A stretch of 64,000 nucleotides of DNA from JAHEGP01 sp963792875 (GCA_963792875.1 CAWBXV010000003.1:1-64000); one strand, 5' to 3'. Shown: positions 35,061-44,935, counted from the stretch's first letter. Notes: generated from the letters alone by a model not told the origin. A program made the numbers and translations.

Positions 35061-36897
35061 GTGCGCCCGGCACGGGCGCACTCCTGGAGGTGCAAGTCCT
35101 CCCGTGAGCTGGCCACAGCGAGCGAAGTGAAGCGCAACTGCGGAAGGGCGACCGACCGTGGGGAGGAAGCGTGGAGCGTAAACCGTGAGCCGATGAACAA
35201 GAACCGGATAGAAGGCGCTGCCGAGCAGGGCGAGCGGGCAAGAAGCCGTGAAGCTCTCGTGGCCAAGGCGAAGTGGCGTAAATTCGGCGGTTGTGCGGTG
35301 AAGGAGTGCGGTCTTACCCGGGGAGATCTCGCCTCATGCCTGAAAGGGCGACGTGGAGACACGGAGCGAGAAGTCAGCAGAGGCCATAGTAGCCGCCGAT
35401 GAGGGGCGAAGGGCCGAACGAGAAGGAGCGTCAGACGCCTTGTCGATGAGAACGGTAGTGCATCAGATGCCCGCGCAGGCGGGGCGGGTCGTGGAAGGGC
35501 GAGGTGAAGCCTTGTCCCAATCGACCAGTGATGAAACCGGCCTCCCGCGACAGGAACCGGAGGGCGCAGGGCGAGACCTGCTGGTGCAGGCGCTCGCGAG
35601 GGAGAACATGCAGCGCGCCTGGAAGCGCGTGAAGGCAAACAAGGGTGCTGCGGGTGTTGACGGTCTGGACATAGCCCGGACGGGAGAACACCTCCAACAC
35701 GCGTGGCCGACCATCAGGCAACAACTGCTGGAGGGCACGTACAGGCCGCAGCCTGTGCGGCGCGTGGGCATCCCGAAGCCGGACGGTAGCGAACGTGAGT
35801 TGGGGATCCCCACCGTGACCGACCGTCTGATTCAGCAGGCACTGTTGCAAGTGCTGCAACCGTTGATCGATCCGACCTTCAGTGAGCACAGCTACGGGTT
35901 TCGCCCCGGACGCCGGGCGCGGGACGCGGTGCTGGCCGCGCAGCGGTACGCGAGTCAAGGTTGCCACATCGTGGTGGACGTTGACCTGTCGAAGTTCTTC
36001 GACCGGGTCAACCATGACATTCTGATCGAGCGCCTGAGCAAGCGCGTGAACGACGCCGGGGTGATCCGGCTGGTGCGCGCCTACCTCAACGCGGGCATCA
36101 TGGATGGCGGTGTGGTGATCGAGCGGGTAGAGGGGACGCCGCAGGGCGGCCCGCTCTCGCCGCTGCTGGCCAACGTGTTGCTGGACGAAGTGGATCGGGC
36201 GCTTGAACGCAGAGGGCATCGCTTTGCCCGCTATGCCGACGACTGCAATGTGTATGTGCGCAGTAGGAAGGCGGGCGAGCGGGTGATGTGTCTGCTGCGC
36301 CGCTGCTACGACAAACTGCATCTGAGGATCAATGAATCCAAGAGTGCGGTAGCCTGTGTGTTCGGCCGCAAGTTCCTCGGCTACGCCCTATGGCAAGCCG
36401 GAAACGGCGAGGTGCGACGCGCGGTGTCGGAGAAGGCGCTGGCAACGTTCAGGCAAAGGGTCAGGCAACTGACCCGGCGCAACGGCGGACGTAGCCTAGC
36501 GGAGGTGATCGAACGGCTGCGAAGCTTCTTGTTGGGATGGAAAGGGTATTTTGGGCTGGCGCAAACGCCCAGTGTCTGGCGCAGGCTGGACGAGTGGGTT
36601 CGCCGACGCCTGCGTGCCCTCCAGCTCAAGCAGTGGCGGCGGGGTAAGACGATCTACCGGGAACTGCTCAGTCTTGGAGCCAGTGTCCGGGTGGCGAGAT
36701 CGGTGGCGGCCTTGAGTCGCCGCTGGTGGCATAACAGCCTCTCTGCTGTGCACCATGTGCTGACGATTGCCTACTTCGACCGGCAGGGAGTGCCGCGGCT
36801 CTCATGACCTCAACTTCTCGAACCGCCCGGTGCGGACCCGCATGCCGGGTGGTGTGGCAGGGGAACGGTCAGCACTGCTGACCGCCCCTATGCCGAT
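35061..36897 (+). mobile_element. group II intron, bacterial class C (IIC-like)
   Basis: The element starts with GTGCG, the conserved group II 5' end, immediately after the T-run of a terminator, the preferred target of class C introns. It encodes a reverse transcriptase/maturase. Downstream of that gene, a domain V-like hairpin (about 36819-36857) and a domain VI-like hairpin (about 36858-36895) precede the likely 3' end at GCCGAT. The exact 3' boundary is uncertain by a few bases. The region 35061-35445 is the structured 5' ribozyme part and holds no separate gene. Confidence 0.88.
35446..36807 (+). CDS. ltrA: group II intron reverse transcriptase/maturase
   Basis: The protein of about 453 residues carries reverse-transcriptase motifs in order: VDGLDIARTGEHL, RRVGIPKPDGSERELGIPTV, EHSYGFRPGR, the first catalytic Asp in VVDVDLSKFFD, GTPQGGPLSPLLANV, and the catalytic FARYADD around residue 262. 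The C-terminal maturase (group II intron-specific) domain contains LRSFLLGWKGYFG. No HNH endonuclease domain is seen, as is normal for class C. It splices and reinserts its own intron. The frame is open upstream to a GTG at 35353; ATG 35446 is chosen because the earlier part overlaps ribozyme sequence. No key residue is missing, so it may be active. Confidence 0.93.
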   Translation: MRTVVHQMPAQAGRVVEGRGEALSQSTSDETGLPRQEPEGAGRDLLVQALARENMQRAWKRVKANKGAAGVDGLDIARTGEHLQHAWPTIRQQLLEGTYRPQPVRRVGIPKPDGSERELGIPTVTDRLIQQALLQVLQPLIDPTFSEHSYGFRPGRRARDAVLAAQRYASQGCHIVVDVDLSKFFDRVNHDILIERLSKRVNDAGVIRLVRAYLNAGIMDGGVVIERVEGTPQGGPLSPLLANVLLDEVDRALERRGHRFARYADDCNVYVRSRKAGERVMCLLRRCYDKLHLRINESKSAVACVFGRKFLGYALWQAGNGEVRRAVSEKALATFRQRVRQLTRRNGGRSLAEVIERLRSFLLGWKGYFGLAQTPSVWRRLDEWVRRRLRALQLKQWRRGKTIYRELLSLGASVRVARSVAALSRRWWHNSLSAVHHVLTIAYFDRQGVPRLS

Positions 36898-36927
36898 TTG
36901 AGGGGGTCTGCGGCCTGCAGCTGCGGC

Positions 36928-38382
36928 TCAGAAGTCCAGGGCCTCCTTCCAGGCCTGGATATCCTCGATGCGCTGCTGTATCTGCGCGGCGTCGGTACGG
37001 CTGATGCCCGGTGTCTGCAGCGCATAGCCCAGCTGGCGAATGGCGTGGTCGGGGGCCCCCATCAGCACGAAGTATTCGGCGCGCGCCTGGTGCACGCCCA
37101 GGATGTCCCCGGTAAGCCCCCTGACCTCGGCGAGCTCGTACCAGAGCTGAGGGTCGCTCGGCCGCTGCCTGCTGTGCCGCGTCAGCAGCTGCTCGGCCGC
37201 CTGCTTGTCGCCGGTGCGCAGCAGCGCCTCGAAGTAGGCCATGGTCAGCGGGTGATTGTTGGGGTTGAAGCGCAGCTGCCTGGCCAGCATGTCCCTGGCC
37301 TGTTCGGGCTTGCCCTGCCCGAGCCATATATCCCCCTGTGCCAGCAGATAGGTGATGCGCTCCGGGTCCTTCTTCAGCAACTCGTCCAGCTGCTGTTGCG
37401 CTTCGTCGAAGCGCACGGCCTTGATCAGTGCCAGCACGAGGCCATAGCGGTGGGCGTCAGGGTGCTCGCTGTTGGCGCTCAGATCGCTGCGGAAGCGCTT
37501 GATGGCGGCGTTGACGTTGGGCTCAAAGTGCAGCGCGACCCGCGCCTGCATCAGGCGGTACTCTAAATCGTCCGGGTGCTGCTGGCGGGCGTAGCGCGCG
37601 GCGCGGCTGCGGGCATCGGCGATGCGCCGCTCGGTGACCGGGTGGGTCAGCAGAAATTCGGGCGGGCGCCCGTAGTAGCGCGAGGCGCGCTGCATCTGCT
37701 CGAACATGGTGGCCATCGACATGGGGTCCAGCCCGGCGCGGATCAGGGTGATCATGCCCACCCGGTCGGCCTCCGCCTCATTCTGGCGGCTGTAGCGCAG
37801 CTGGTTTTCAAGCGCTGCGGCCTGGCTGGCGGTGATGGCGGCGAGGCCGGCGTCGCCACCGGCGGTGGCGGCGATCACCAGCGCGCCGAGCAGCGTGGCG
37901 AGGTTGATGATGGTGGAGCTCTTCTGTTGTTCCATGCCCCGCGCAAAGTGACGCTGGCTGAGGTGCGCCAGTTCGTGCGCCAGCACCGAGGCCAGCTCGT
38001 CTTCGTTCTGGGCGAACAGGAACATGCCGTTGTGAACGCCCACGACGCCGCCCGGCACGGCGAAAGCGTTCAGCGTCTTGTTGTCCACCACCACCAGTTC
38101 GAGCCGGCGGTCGGTCAATTGGCTGAAGGTGGCGAGTTTGTAGACCAGGTGTTCGAGATAGTCGGACAGCAGTGGATCGGAAATGATCGGGGCCTGACCG
38201 CGAAAGGCCATCAGCCAGGCGCGCCCGAGCTGGTATTCCTGCTGACTGGAGAACAGGCTGGAACTGGCGTCGCCCAGGTTGGGCAGCTGCATGCTGGAAC
38301 TCACGGCGCCTGCCGGCTGCGCCACCAGGCAGGTGGTCAGGGTGCAGGCCAGCAGTGGGCGTCGGGTCAGGCGAAAGGGCAT
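36928..38382 (-). CDS. bepA: periplasmic M48 metalloprotease/chaperone BepA (YfgC)
   Basis: The 484-residue protein has a signal peptide (about 1-26), an M48 zinc-protease domain with VLAHELAHLSQRHF (HExxH) and the third ligand in NEAEADRVG, and a C-terminal tetratricopeptide-repeat region (about 270-480). BepA assists or degrades outer-membrane proteins such as LptD at the BAM complex. Length and domain order agree with E. coli BepA (487 residues). It is divergent from tusA and an AI-2E transporter, a neighbourhood also found around yfgC in other gammaproteobacteria. Confidence 0.95.
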   Translation of the reverse strand: MPFRLTRRPLLACTLTTCLVAQPAGAVSSSMQLPNLGDASSSLFSSQQEYQLGRAWLMAFRGQAPIISDPLLSDYLEHLVYKLATFSQLTDRRLELVVVDNKTLNAFAVPGGVVGVHNGMFLFAQNEDELASVLAHELAHLSQRHFARGMEQQKSSTIINLATLLGALVIAATAGGDAGLAAITASQAAALENQLRYSRQNEAEADRVGMITLIRAGLDPMSMATMFEQMQRASRYYGRPPEFLLTHPVTERRIADARSRAARYARQQHPDDLEYRLMQARVALHFEPNVNAAIKRFRSDLSANSEHPDAHRYGLVLALIKAVRFDEAQQQLDELLKKDPERITYLLAQGDIWLGQGKPEQARDMLARQLRFNPNNHPLTMAYFEALLRTGDKQAAEQLLTRHSRQRPSDPQLWYELAEVRGLTGDILGVHQARAEYFVLMGAPDHAIRQLGYALQTPGISRTDAAQIQQRIEDIQAWKEALDF

Positions 38383-38669
38383 AAGCAGTGCATCGAGCCG
38401 GTTTCACTGTGTAGGGTTGCGCCCGCCGGGAGCGTTGGCCGGCGGCGCGCCGTGGCGATCTGATTGGTTGCGCCGCCGGGAAGTGCAGCCGCTGCGGGCA
38501 GCGGGTGCGGATATGCCCCGGTGTGCGCTGCTACTGTAGCCGTTTTAGGCGCGTTTTCCCATTGCGGCGGTTGCTGCCGCCCCCGCTGCAGCCCTGGCCA
38601 ACGGTGTCAACTGTGATAGCATAGCGCCGGTTTGTGCAGGCGGAGCGCAGGGGTTGGGGCCGTTAGTCG

Positions 38670-38891
38670 ATGGTACATGAGCTGGACGTCAAAGGCCTGG
38701 ATTGCCCGTTGCCGCTGTTGAAAGCCAAGCTGGCGCTGAACCGCATGGCGCGCGGGGAACAGCTCAGAGTATGGGCCACCGACGGCGGTTCGGTGAGGGA
38801 TTTTCGCGTGTTCTGTGAGCAGAGCGGTCATCTGCTGCTGGAGTCGTCCGAGTGCGACGGCGTCTACGCTTACCTGCTGCAGAAATCCTGA
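38670..38891 (+). CDS. TusA-like sulfurtransferase
   Basis: The 73-residue protein is a single SirA/TusA domain with the sulfur-carrying Cys in LDCPLPLLK near residue 14. It relays sulfur as a persulfide in tRNA thiolation or general sulfur trafficking. The ATG at 38670 has only a weak upstream GGGG, and a TTGTCA/TAGCAT-like pair lies about 50 bases before it. Since the cell may hold several TusA homologues, I do not assign the exact pathway. Confidence 0.9.
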   Translation: MVHELDVKGLDCPLPLLKAKLALNRMARGEQLRVWATDGGSVRDFRVFCEQSGHLLLESSECDGVYAYLLQKS

Positions 38892-39097
38892 AAATCTATC
38901 GGCACAGCGCTGGCCGTTTTTGCCTCTACACTACACGTATGGTCGCCACTGTCTGCGCGCTGCCCCAGGTCGGCGGCCGCCGGGCCTCATGCTGGTCGGT
39001 GACCGCTGCGTTGTCGAACGCTGCGGGGTCACCAGCGGCTGCCGCCCGTGCCAGCGGTCTGGCGGATTCGCGCCGCAGTTAACCGGGGAAACTCGCC

Positions 39098-40180
39098 ATG
39101 CAGGACGTCTTTCGCAAGTGGTTCCATGATATCTTCGCCGACGAAGAGTCGCTGATTCTGCTGATCATCGTCTTCGCCGGGCTCGCCATCGTGGTCACGA
39201 TGGGGGGGATACTGGCGCCGTTCATAGCCAGCCTGATTTTTGCCTTCCTGCTGCAGGGGCTGGTGTCGACCCTGCAGCGCTGGGGGCTGCCGCGCTGGCT
39301 GGCGCTGGCGCTGACCTATCTGTGCTTTGTCGGCAGTTTTCTGGTGCTGCTGATCTTTGTGCTGCCGCTGGCCTGGAAGCAGCTCGTTACGCTGTTTACG
39401 GAGCTGCCGCGCATGATCGAGGCGGCCAAGCAGGGCCTCGTGCTGGTGCAGCAGCGCTATCCTGAGGTGGTCAGCGAGGCGCTGCTGGCCGAATGGACGG
39501 CCGAGGCGACCTCTGAGCTGACCCGGGTCGGCCAGTGGATGCTGTCGGTGTCCGTGTCCCAGCTGCCCAACGTGTTCGGCGTGCTGATCTACCTGGTGCT
39601 GGTGCCCATCCTGGTGTTCTTCCTGCTGAAGGACAAGGATGCGATCTTTGCCTGGTTTGCCGCCTTCCTGCCCAGTCGGCGGCCGCTGATGTACAAGGTG
39701 TGGCGGGAGATGGATCAGCAGGTCGCCAATTACGCGCGCGGCAAGGCCATCGAGATCCTGCTGGTGTGGGTGGCCAGCTATCTGGCGTTCGTCATCATGG
39801 GGCTCAAATATGCCGCCTTGCTGGGCCTGCTGGTGGGCGTCTCCGTGCTGATACCCTATATCGGCGCCGCGGTGGTGACGCTGCCGGTTGCCCTGGTCGG
39901 CTACTTTCAGTGGGGCTGGACCGAGGATTTTTTCTGGCTCTGCGCGGTCTACGGCATCATCCAGTTTCTCGATGGCAACCTGCTGGTGCCGCTGCTGTTC
40001 TCCGAGACGGTCAAGATTCACCCCATCGCCATCATCCTGGCGGTGCTGGTGTTTGGTGGCCTGTGGGGGCTGTGGGGCGTCTTCTTCGCCATCCCCCTGG
40101 CCACGCTCATCAAAGCGCTCATTCAATCATGGCCCCGGCGCGGGGCCCAAACAGTCGATGTGGAAGCCAATGCCCAATAA
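39098..40180 (+). CDS. AI-2E family transporter (PerM/YfgO type)
   Basis: The 360-residue inner-membrane protein has about eight helices and the typical family features: an early helix pair, a central soluble part (about 95-150), and a C-terminal region with GVSVLIPYIGAAVVTLPVA, QFLDGNLLVPLLFSE, IHPIAIILAVLVFGGLWG and a closing FFAIPLATLIKA. Although named for AI-2 export, most members have unknown solutes or act as ion antiporters. Its last 11 bases overlap the start of the M16 protease gene, so the two are translationally coupled. Confidence 0.92.
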   Translation: MQDVFRKWFHDIFADEESLILLIIVFAGLAIVVTMGGILAPFIASLIFAFLLQGLVSTLQRWGLPRWLALALTYLCFVGSFLVLLIFVLPLAWKQLVTLFTELPRMIEAAKQGLVLVQQRYPEVVSEALLAEWTAEATSELTRVGQWMLSVSVSQLPNVFGVLIYLVLVPILVFFLLKDKDAIFAWFAAFLPSRRPLMYKVWREMDQQVANYARGKAIEILLVWVASYLAFVIMGLKYAALLGLLVGVSVLIPYIGAAVVTLPVALVGYFQWGWTEDFFWLCAVYGIIQFLDGNLLVPLLFSETVKIHPIAIILAVLVFGGLWGLWGVFFAIPLATLIKALIQSWPRRGAQTVDVEANAQ

Positions 40181-43079
40181 CGCCAGCCTGTCCCGCCTTT
40201 CCCTCTATGTAGTGATCCTCGCCGCCCTCGCGGGGCTGTGGTCCTGTCAGAGCACGCCCACGGCGGCGCTGGACAAGCAGTGGGCGGCGGCGGCGGTCGA
40301 GGTCATCAAGAGCCCCGGCGATCAGCGCGACTACGCGACCTTTCAGCTCGCCAACGGCATGCGGGTGCTGGTGATCTCCGACCCCGACGCGGAGAAGGCC
40401 GCGGTCAGCCTCGATGTGCTGGCCGGCAGCAAGGACGACCCTCCCGGGCGCGAGGGGCTGGCGCATTTTCTTGAGCACATGCTGTTTCTGGGGACCGGCA
40501 AATACCCTGATGCCGGCGAGTATCAGGCGTTCATCGCCAGCCACGGCGGGCAGCACAACGCGTACACCGCCTTCGAGAACACCAATTACTTCTTCGATAT
40601 CAATGCCGCCCAGCTGGCGCCGGCGCTGGATCGGTTCAGCCAGTTCTTCATCGATCCGCTCTTTACGGCGGCCTATGTGGAGCGGGAAAAGCATGCGGTG
40701 GAGTCGGAGTACCGCACCCGCTTCAAGGACGATGGGCGGCGCGGTCTCGACGTCTTTACCGAGGTCATCAACCCGGACCACCCGTTCGCCGATTATGCCG
40801 TCGGCAGCCTGGATTCCCTGGCCGACCGCGAGGGCTCGCCCGTGCGGGATGAACTGCTGGCGTTCTATGCCGGACACTATTCCGCCGATGTGATGCACCT
40901 GGCAGTGCTCGGGGCCCAGCCGGTCGATGTACTGCGGGCCTTGGTGGAGCGCGCCTTTGCCGCGGTGCCCGACCGGCAGCTGGAAGTGGCGCCGATCGGC
41001 ACGCCGCTGTTTACCGAGGGATCGCTGCCGGCGCAGGTGTTCATCACGCCCGAGAAGAACATGCGCCGGCTCGAGCTCACCTTCCCGGTCGCCGACAGCC
41101 TGGAGCAGTGGCGGGCCAAGCCCGTCGCCCTGTTGGGCGACATCATCGGCCACGAGGGGGAGGGCAGCCTGCTGCAATACCTCAAGGCGAGGGGATGGGC
41201 GCAGGGGCTGTCGGCGGGCGAGGGCCTGGCCTACCGGGGCGGGGCCACGTTCAATATCACCGTGGCGCTCACCGAGCAGGGCTTTGCCCAGCGCGACCAG
41301 GTGGTGACCGCGATCTTCCAGGCGATCGACCGCATCGCCGACGAGGGTATCAGCGAGCAGCGCTTCGAGGAGCAGCGCCAGATCGCCGAGCTGCGCTTCC
41401 GCTACCAGGAGAAGGCCGAGAACGTCGACTATGTCGTCGCGCTGGCCGGCGCCATGGCGCTGTATCCGCCCGCCATGCTGCTCAAGGCGCCCTTTGAATT
41501 CAGCGATTACCAGCCCCGGCTGTATCGCGACTACCTGGCGCAGCTGCGCCCCGACAATATGCTGCTGACCGTGATCGGCCCGGGTCTGGCCACCGACCGC
41601 GTGTCAGCGCTGTATCAGACGCCCTATGCCCTGGCGCCGCTCAGCGAGCAGCAGCTCGACCGCTGGCGGCACGCCGGCCTCGATGCGCGCATCCGCCTGC
41701 CTGACCCCAATGCCTTTATCCCCGCGCAGCTCGCCCGCGTAAAAAACGCCTATAGCGATGCGCGCCCGGTGCGACTGGCGAATGCTGGCGGCGTCGAGCT
41801 GTGGCACGGCGATGACGCGGCGTTCGCCCTGCCCAGAACCAGCGTCAGGCTGGCGCTGATGAGCCCCATCGCCAATGACAGCGCGCGCCACCGGGTGCTG
41901 CTGGAGCTGCTGGGGCGCATGGTCAAGGACCGTCTCAACCCCAAGTTCTATCCCGCGGCGCTGGTTGGCTTCGACGCCGAGCTTCGCGCCAACCGCCGTG
42001 GTCTGATGCTGGCCATCGACGGCTTCAGCGACAAGCAGGAGCAGCTGCTGGAGATGATCGGGGCGGAGATCGCCGCCGCCCCATGGAATGCCGCACGCTT
42101 CGGCGATATCAAGCGCGCAGCCCTGCGCGACTGGGAGAATGCCCGGCGTAAATCGCCCTACAGCTTCCTGTACGATGAGGTAAAGCACCTGCTGTATCGG
42201 CCGGACTGGAGCGACGCCGAGCTGCTCGCAGCGGCCGCGTCGGTGAGGCTGTCCGATCTCATGGCGTACCGCAGGGAGTTCCTGAGCGCGTTGCGGGCGC
42301 GCCTGCTGGTCTACGGCAGCAGCAGCCCCGAGCAGGCTCGCGGCCTGCTGTACGCGCTGGCGCCGGTGTTGCGGGGCGCCGGTGAGGACGTCGCGGTGCC
42401 GGAGGCAGGCCTCGTCGAGCTCGGCAGCCAGGAGCGCTGGCGCCACGCGGTCAGCCTGCCGCACAGCGATGCCGCGATCGCCTACTACGTGCAGGGCGAT
42501 GGCGACAGCAATGAGCAGCGCGTGCGCATGGGCCTGACGGGACAGATCATCGCTACCCCTTACTATCAGTCCCTGCGCACCGACCAGCAGTTCGGCTACG
42601 TGGTCTATGCCGCGCCGACTGTGTTTGAGCGGATGCCGGGCTTGACCTTTATCGTGCAGTCGCCGGTCGCGGATGCGGGCACTCTCTATGAGGCCACTAA
42701 CCACATGCTGGCGTCGTTCAACCAGGAGGCCCAGTCGATGAGCGCCGAGACTTTCGCGCAGCACAAGGTCGCGCTGGCCAGCCAGATCAACCGGCCTCAT
42801 CAGAATCTGGCGAAGGCGTCCAGCTTCCTGTGGGACGAGCTCATGCAGGGCTACGAGCGCTTCGATCGGCGCCAACAGCTCACCGCGGCGCTGGACGCGC
42901 TGACGCTCGATGAGTGGCGGGCCTTCTATGCGGCCCGCTTCGCCAGCACCCCTGGGCGTTCGCTGCTGGTGTTTCAGCCCGGGGCGCGGGAGCCGCGGCA
43001 CGAGGCGCTGGCGCCACTGCGGCCGGTGGTGGATCGCACGGATTTCCAGGCGCTGCACACGCTGCGTCACTATCCGTGA
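40170..43079 (+). CDS. M16 family zinc protease (pitrilysin/insulinase type)
   Basis: The 969-residue protein has an N-terminal signal or lipoprotein-like leader (ending LAGLWSC, about residue 24). The inverted zinc motif HFLEH lies near residue 100, with the downstream Glu in ESEYRTRFKDD. Size and four-domain layout match protease III (pitrilysin) and insulin-degrading enzymes, which cut short peptides in the periplasm. The Cys at about residue 24 is a possible lipidation site, but the preceding Trp is atypical for a lipobox. The start overlaps the stop of the transporter gene. Confidence 0.92.
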   Translation: MPNNASLSRLSLYVVILAALAGLWSCQSTPTAALDKQWAAAAVEVIKSPGDQRDYATFQLANGMRVLVISDPDAEKAAVSLDVLAGSKDDPPGREGLAHFLEHMLFLGTGKYPDAGEYQAFIASHGGQHNAYTAFENTNYFFDINAAQLAPALDRFSQFFIDPLFTAAYVEREKHAVESEYRTRFKDDGRRGLDVFTEVINPDHPFADYAVGSLDSLADREGSPVRDELLAFYAGHYSADVMHLAVLGAQPVDVLRALVERAFAAVPDRQLEVAPIGTPLFTEGSLPAQVFITPEKNMRRLELTFPVADSLEQWRAKPVALLGDIIGHEGEGSLLQYLKARGWAQGLSAGEGLAYRGGATFNITVALTEQGFAQRDQVVTAIFQAIDRIADEGISEQRFEEQRQIAELRFRYQEKAENVDYVVALAGAMALYPPAMLLKAPFEFSDYQPRLYRDYLAQLRPDNMLLTVIGPGLATDRVSALYQTPYALAPLSEQQLDRWRHAGLDARIRLPDPNAFIPAQLARVKNAYSDARPVRLANAGGVELWHGDDAAFALPRTSVRLALMSPIANDSARHRVLLELLGRMVKDRLNPKFYPAALVGFDAELRANRRGLMLAIDGFSDKQEQLLEMIGAEIAAAPWNAARFGDIKRAALRDWENARRKSPYSFLYDEVKHLLYRPDWSDAELLAAAASVRLSDLMAYRREFLSALRARLLVYGSSSPEQARGLLYALAPVLRGAGEDVAVPEAGLVELGSQERWRHAVSLPHSDAAIAYYVQGDGDSNEQRVRMGLTGQIIATPYYQSLRTDQQFGYVVYAAPTVFERMPGLTFIVQSPVADAGTLYEATNHMLASFNQEAQSMSAETFAQHKVALASQINRPHQNLAKASSFLWDELMQGYERFDRRQQLTAALDALTLDEWRAFYAARFASTPGRSLLVFQPGAREPRHEALAPLRPVVDRTDFQALHTLRHYP

Positions 43080-43333
43080 CGGCGAGGCGGTCGCAGCGGA
43101 CCTGGGTCGCCCCCTGCAACATCGCTTAGACGAGAGCTGACTCTGTTGCTAGATTATGTAGAGAGGGAACTCATGGCGGCATGACCGGGCAGTCAGCCGG
43201 GGTGGCGTCAGCCCGGCGCGGCTGGGTCGGGGACTCTCGTTGTGCGGGAGGCCCGCCTGGCCGGCGGCATCCTGCTCCGACCGTGATGATGCATGACAGG
43301 GCCTGCCATTAAAGCGCAGCCGGGACCGGGTGA

Positions 43334-44935
43334 ATGCCACTGAACAATGCCTTAATCGTCGACGACTCCCGCACGTCGGCGGCCATTCTCGGCAAGATGC
43401 TCGCCAGGCACCAGCTTGGCAGCGACAAGGTCACCTCCGGCGAGGAGTGCCTTGCCTATCTGGTGGCATCGACGCCCGACGTCATTTTCATGGACCACAT
43501 GATGCCGGGCATGGATGGCTTTCAGGCGGTCAAGGCCATCAAGCAGCAGCCGGAGCTCAGGCATATCCCCATCGTCATGTACACCTCCAAGGAGGGCGAT
43601 ATCTACAGCGGACAGGCGCGGGCGCTGGGTGCGGTGGGGGTACTGCAGAAGCCCGCTGCCGAGCACGATGTGGCGGAACTGCTCGAGCGCCTGCGGCACG
43701 AACAGGCGCAGCGCCTGGCGGGTTCCCGCGCAGCCAACGATTCCCAGGCCACACCGGAGGCGGCGCTGGAGCAGGGCAGGGCGGAGCTGCCCAGCTGGCT
43801 GTCGGCGCAGCCGCGGCCGCAGCCGCGCGTCGTGCCCCTGCCGCAGAAGCTGCACCGCGCGCTGATCGTCGACGACTCCCGCACGTCGGCGGCCATTCTC
43901 GGCAAGATGCTCGCCAGGCACCAGCTTGGCAGCGACAAGGTCATCTCGGGCGAGGAGTGCCTGGCTTACCTCGCCTCGGCAAATCCCGACATCATCTTCA
44001 TGGATCACCTCATGCCGGGCATGGACGGCTTCGAGGCGCTCAAGGCCATCAAGCAGCAGACCAAGCTGCGCGCCATTCCCATCGTCATGTACACCTCGCA
44101 GAGCGGTGATCAGTATATCGGGCAGGCGCGGGCACTGGGGGCGGTCGGCGTGCTGAAGAAGCCGGCGATCGATGCCGATCTGGTCGCTATCCTGGAGCGG
44201 GTCAGGCGCGACGGTGGGGGCCGCCCGGAGCGGGCTGCGGCGGTGGTATCGCCGCCTGCCGAGCGCGTGGCGGCGGTGCCAGCGGCGCCCCAGCCCGCCC
44301 CGGCCGCGCTGGCGCCGCCACGCGCCGGACAGGACGCAGCGGCAACGCCTTCACGGCGTCCGCGCTGGCACGCGCTGGTGGCGGGCGTTGTGGCGCTGCT
44401 GCTGGCCGGGGCTCTGCTGGGTTCGCTGGCCGGCCCGCGGCGGCTGGAGCCTGGGGCGCTGGTGGATGCGCTCACGCAGCTGGGCAATCAGCAGCAGGAG
44501 GTCAGCTTCGGCACCATCCCATTCGATGACCGGCGCTATGAGATCGTCAGCGGCGTCGCCCGGCTGCTGTCGCTTGCGGGCTTGCGGGCCCGCATCGAGC
44601 TGCGCTCCCACGTCGGTGAGTTCTGCCGCGTCTACGGCGGCGACAGCGGCAGCGCGCTGCCGCCCCGGGATACGCCCATCGAGCGCTGTGAGATGATCGG
44701 CTACGAGCCCGCTGAGGCGCAGCGGATCGCGGCCGCACAGTCGCCCCGGTTCCGGGATTTCCTGGCGCAGCTGAGCGAACTGGCGCCCGGCGTCGAGCTC
44801 AGCATCGTGCCCGTCGGCATTTTTGAGCCGCGGCTGCCCTATCCGCCCGATGCCGCCATCGCCATGGCGGGCGACTGGAACGCCATCGCGGCGATGAACA
44901 ATCGCGTCGAGATGCAGGTGACGCTGATCGAGTGA
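43334..44935 (+). CDS. tandem receiver-domain membrane protein with OmpA-like C-terminus
   Basis: The 533-residue protein contains two complete receiver domains. The first (about residues 4-122) has acidic D10/D11, phospho-acceptor D54, T84 and K106. The second (about 176-292) has D180/D181, D224, T254 and K276. A Pro/Ala-rich linker leads to one membrane helix (about 346-367). The C-terminal domain (about 380-533) resembles the OmpA/MotB fold, with IELRSHVGEFC and a closing NNRVEMQVTL, but lacks the canonical peptidoglycan-binding Asp/Arg pattern. The receivers face the cytoplasm and the C-terminus the periplasm. The two receivers share 79 identical nucleotides, so the duplication is recent or homogenised. 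No kinase or regulator is adjacent; its role is unknown. Confidence 0.85.
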   Translation: MPLNNALIVDDSRTSAAILGKMLARHQLGSDKVTSGEECLAYLVASTPDVIFMDHMMPGMDGFQAVKAIKQQPELRHIPIVMYTSKEGDIYSGQARALGAVGVLQKPAAEHDVAELLERLRHEQAQRLAGSRAANDSQATPEAALEQGRAELPSWLSAQPRPQPRVVPLPQKLHRALIVDDSRTSAAILGKMLARHQLGSDKVISGEECLAYLASANPDIIFMDHLMPGMDGFEALKAIKQQTKLRAIPIVMYTSQSGDQYIGQARALGAVGVLKKPAIDADLVAILERVRRDGGGRPERAAAVVSPPAERVAAVPAAPQPAPAALAPPRAGQDAAATPSRRPRWHALVAGVVALLLAGALLGSLAGPRRLEPGALVDALTQLGNQQQEVSFGTIPFDDRRYEIVSGVARLLSLAGLRARIELRSHVGEFCRVYGGDSGSALPPRDTPIERCEMIGYEPAEAQRIAAAQSPRFRDFLAQLSELAPGVELSIVPVGIFEPRLPYPPDAAIAMAGDWNAIAAMNNRVEMQVTLIE

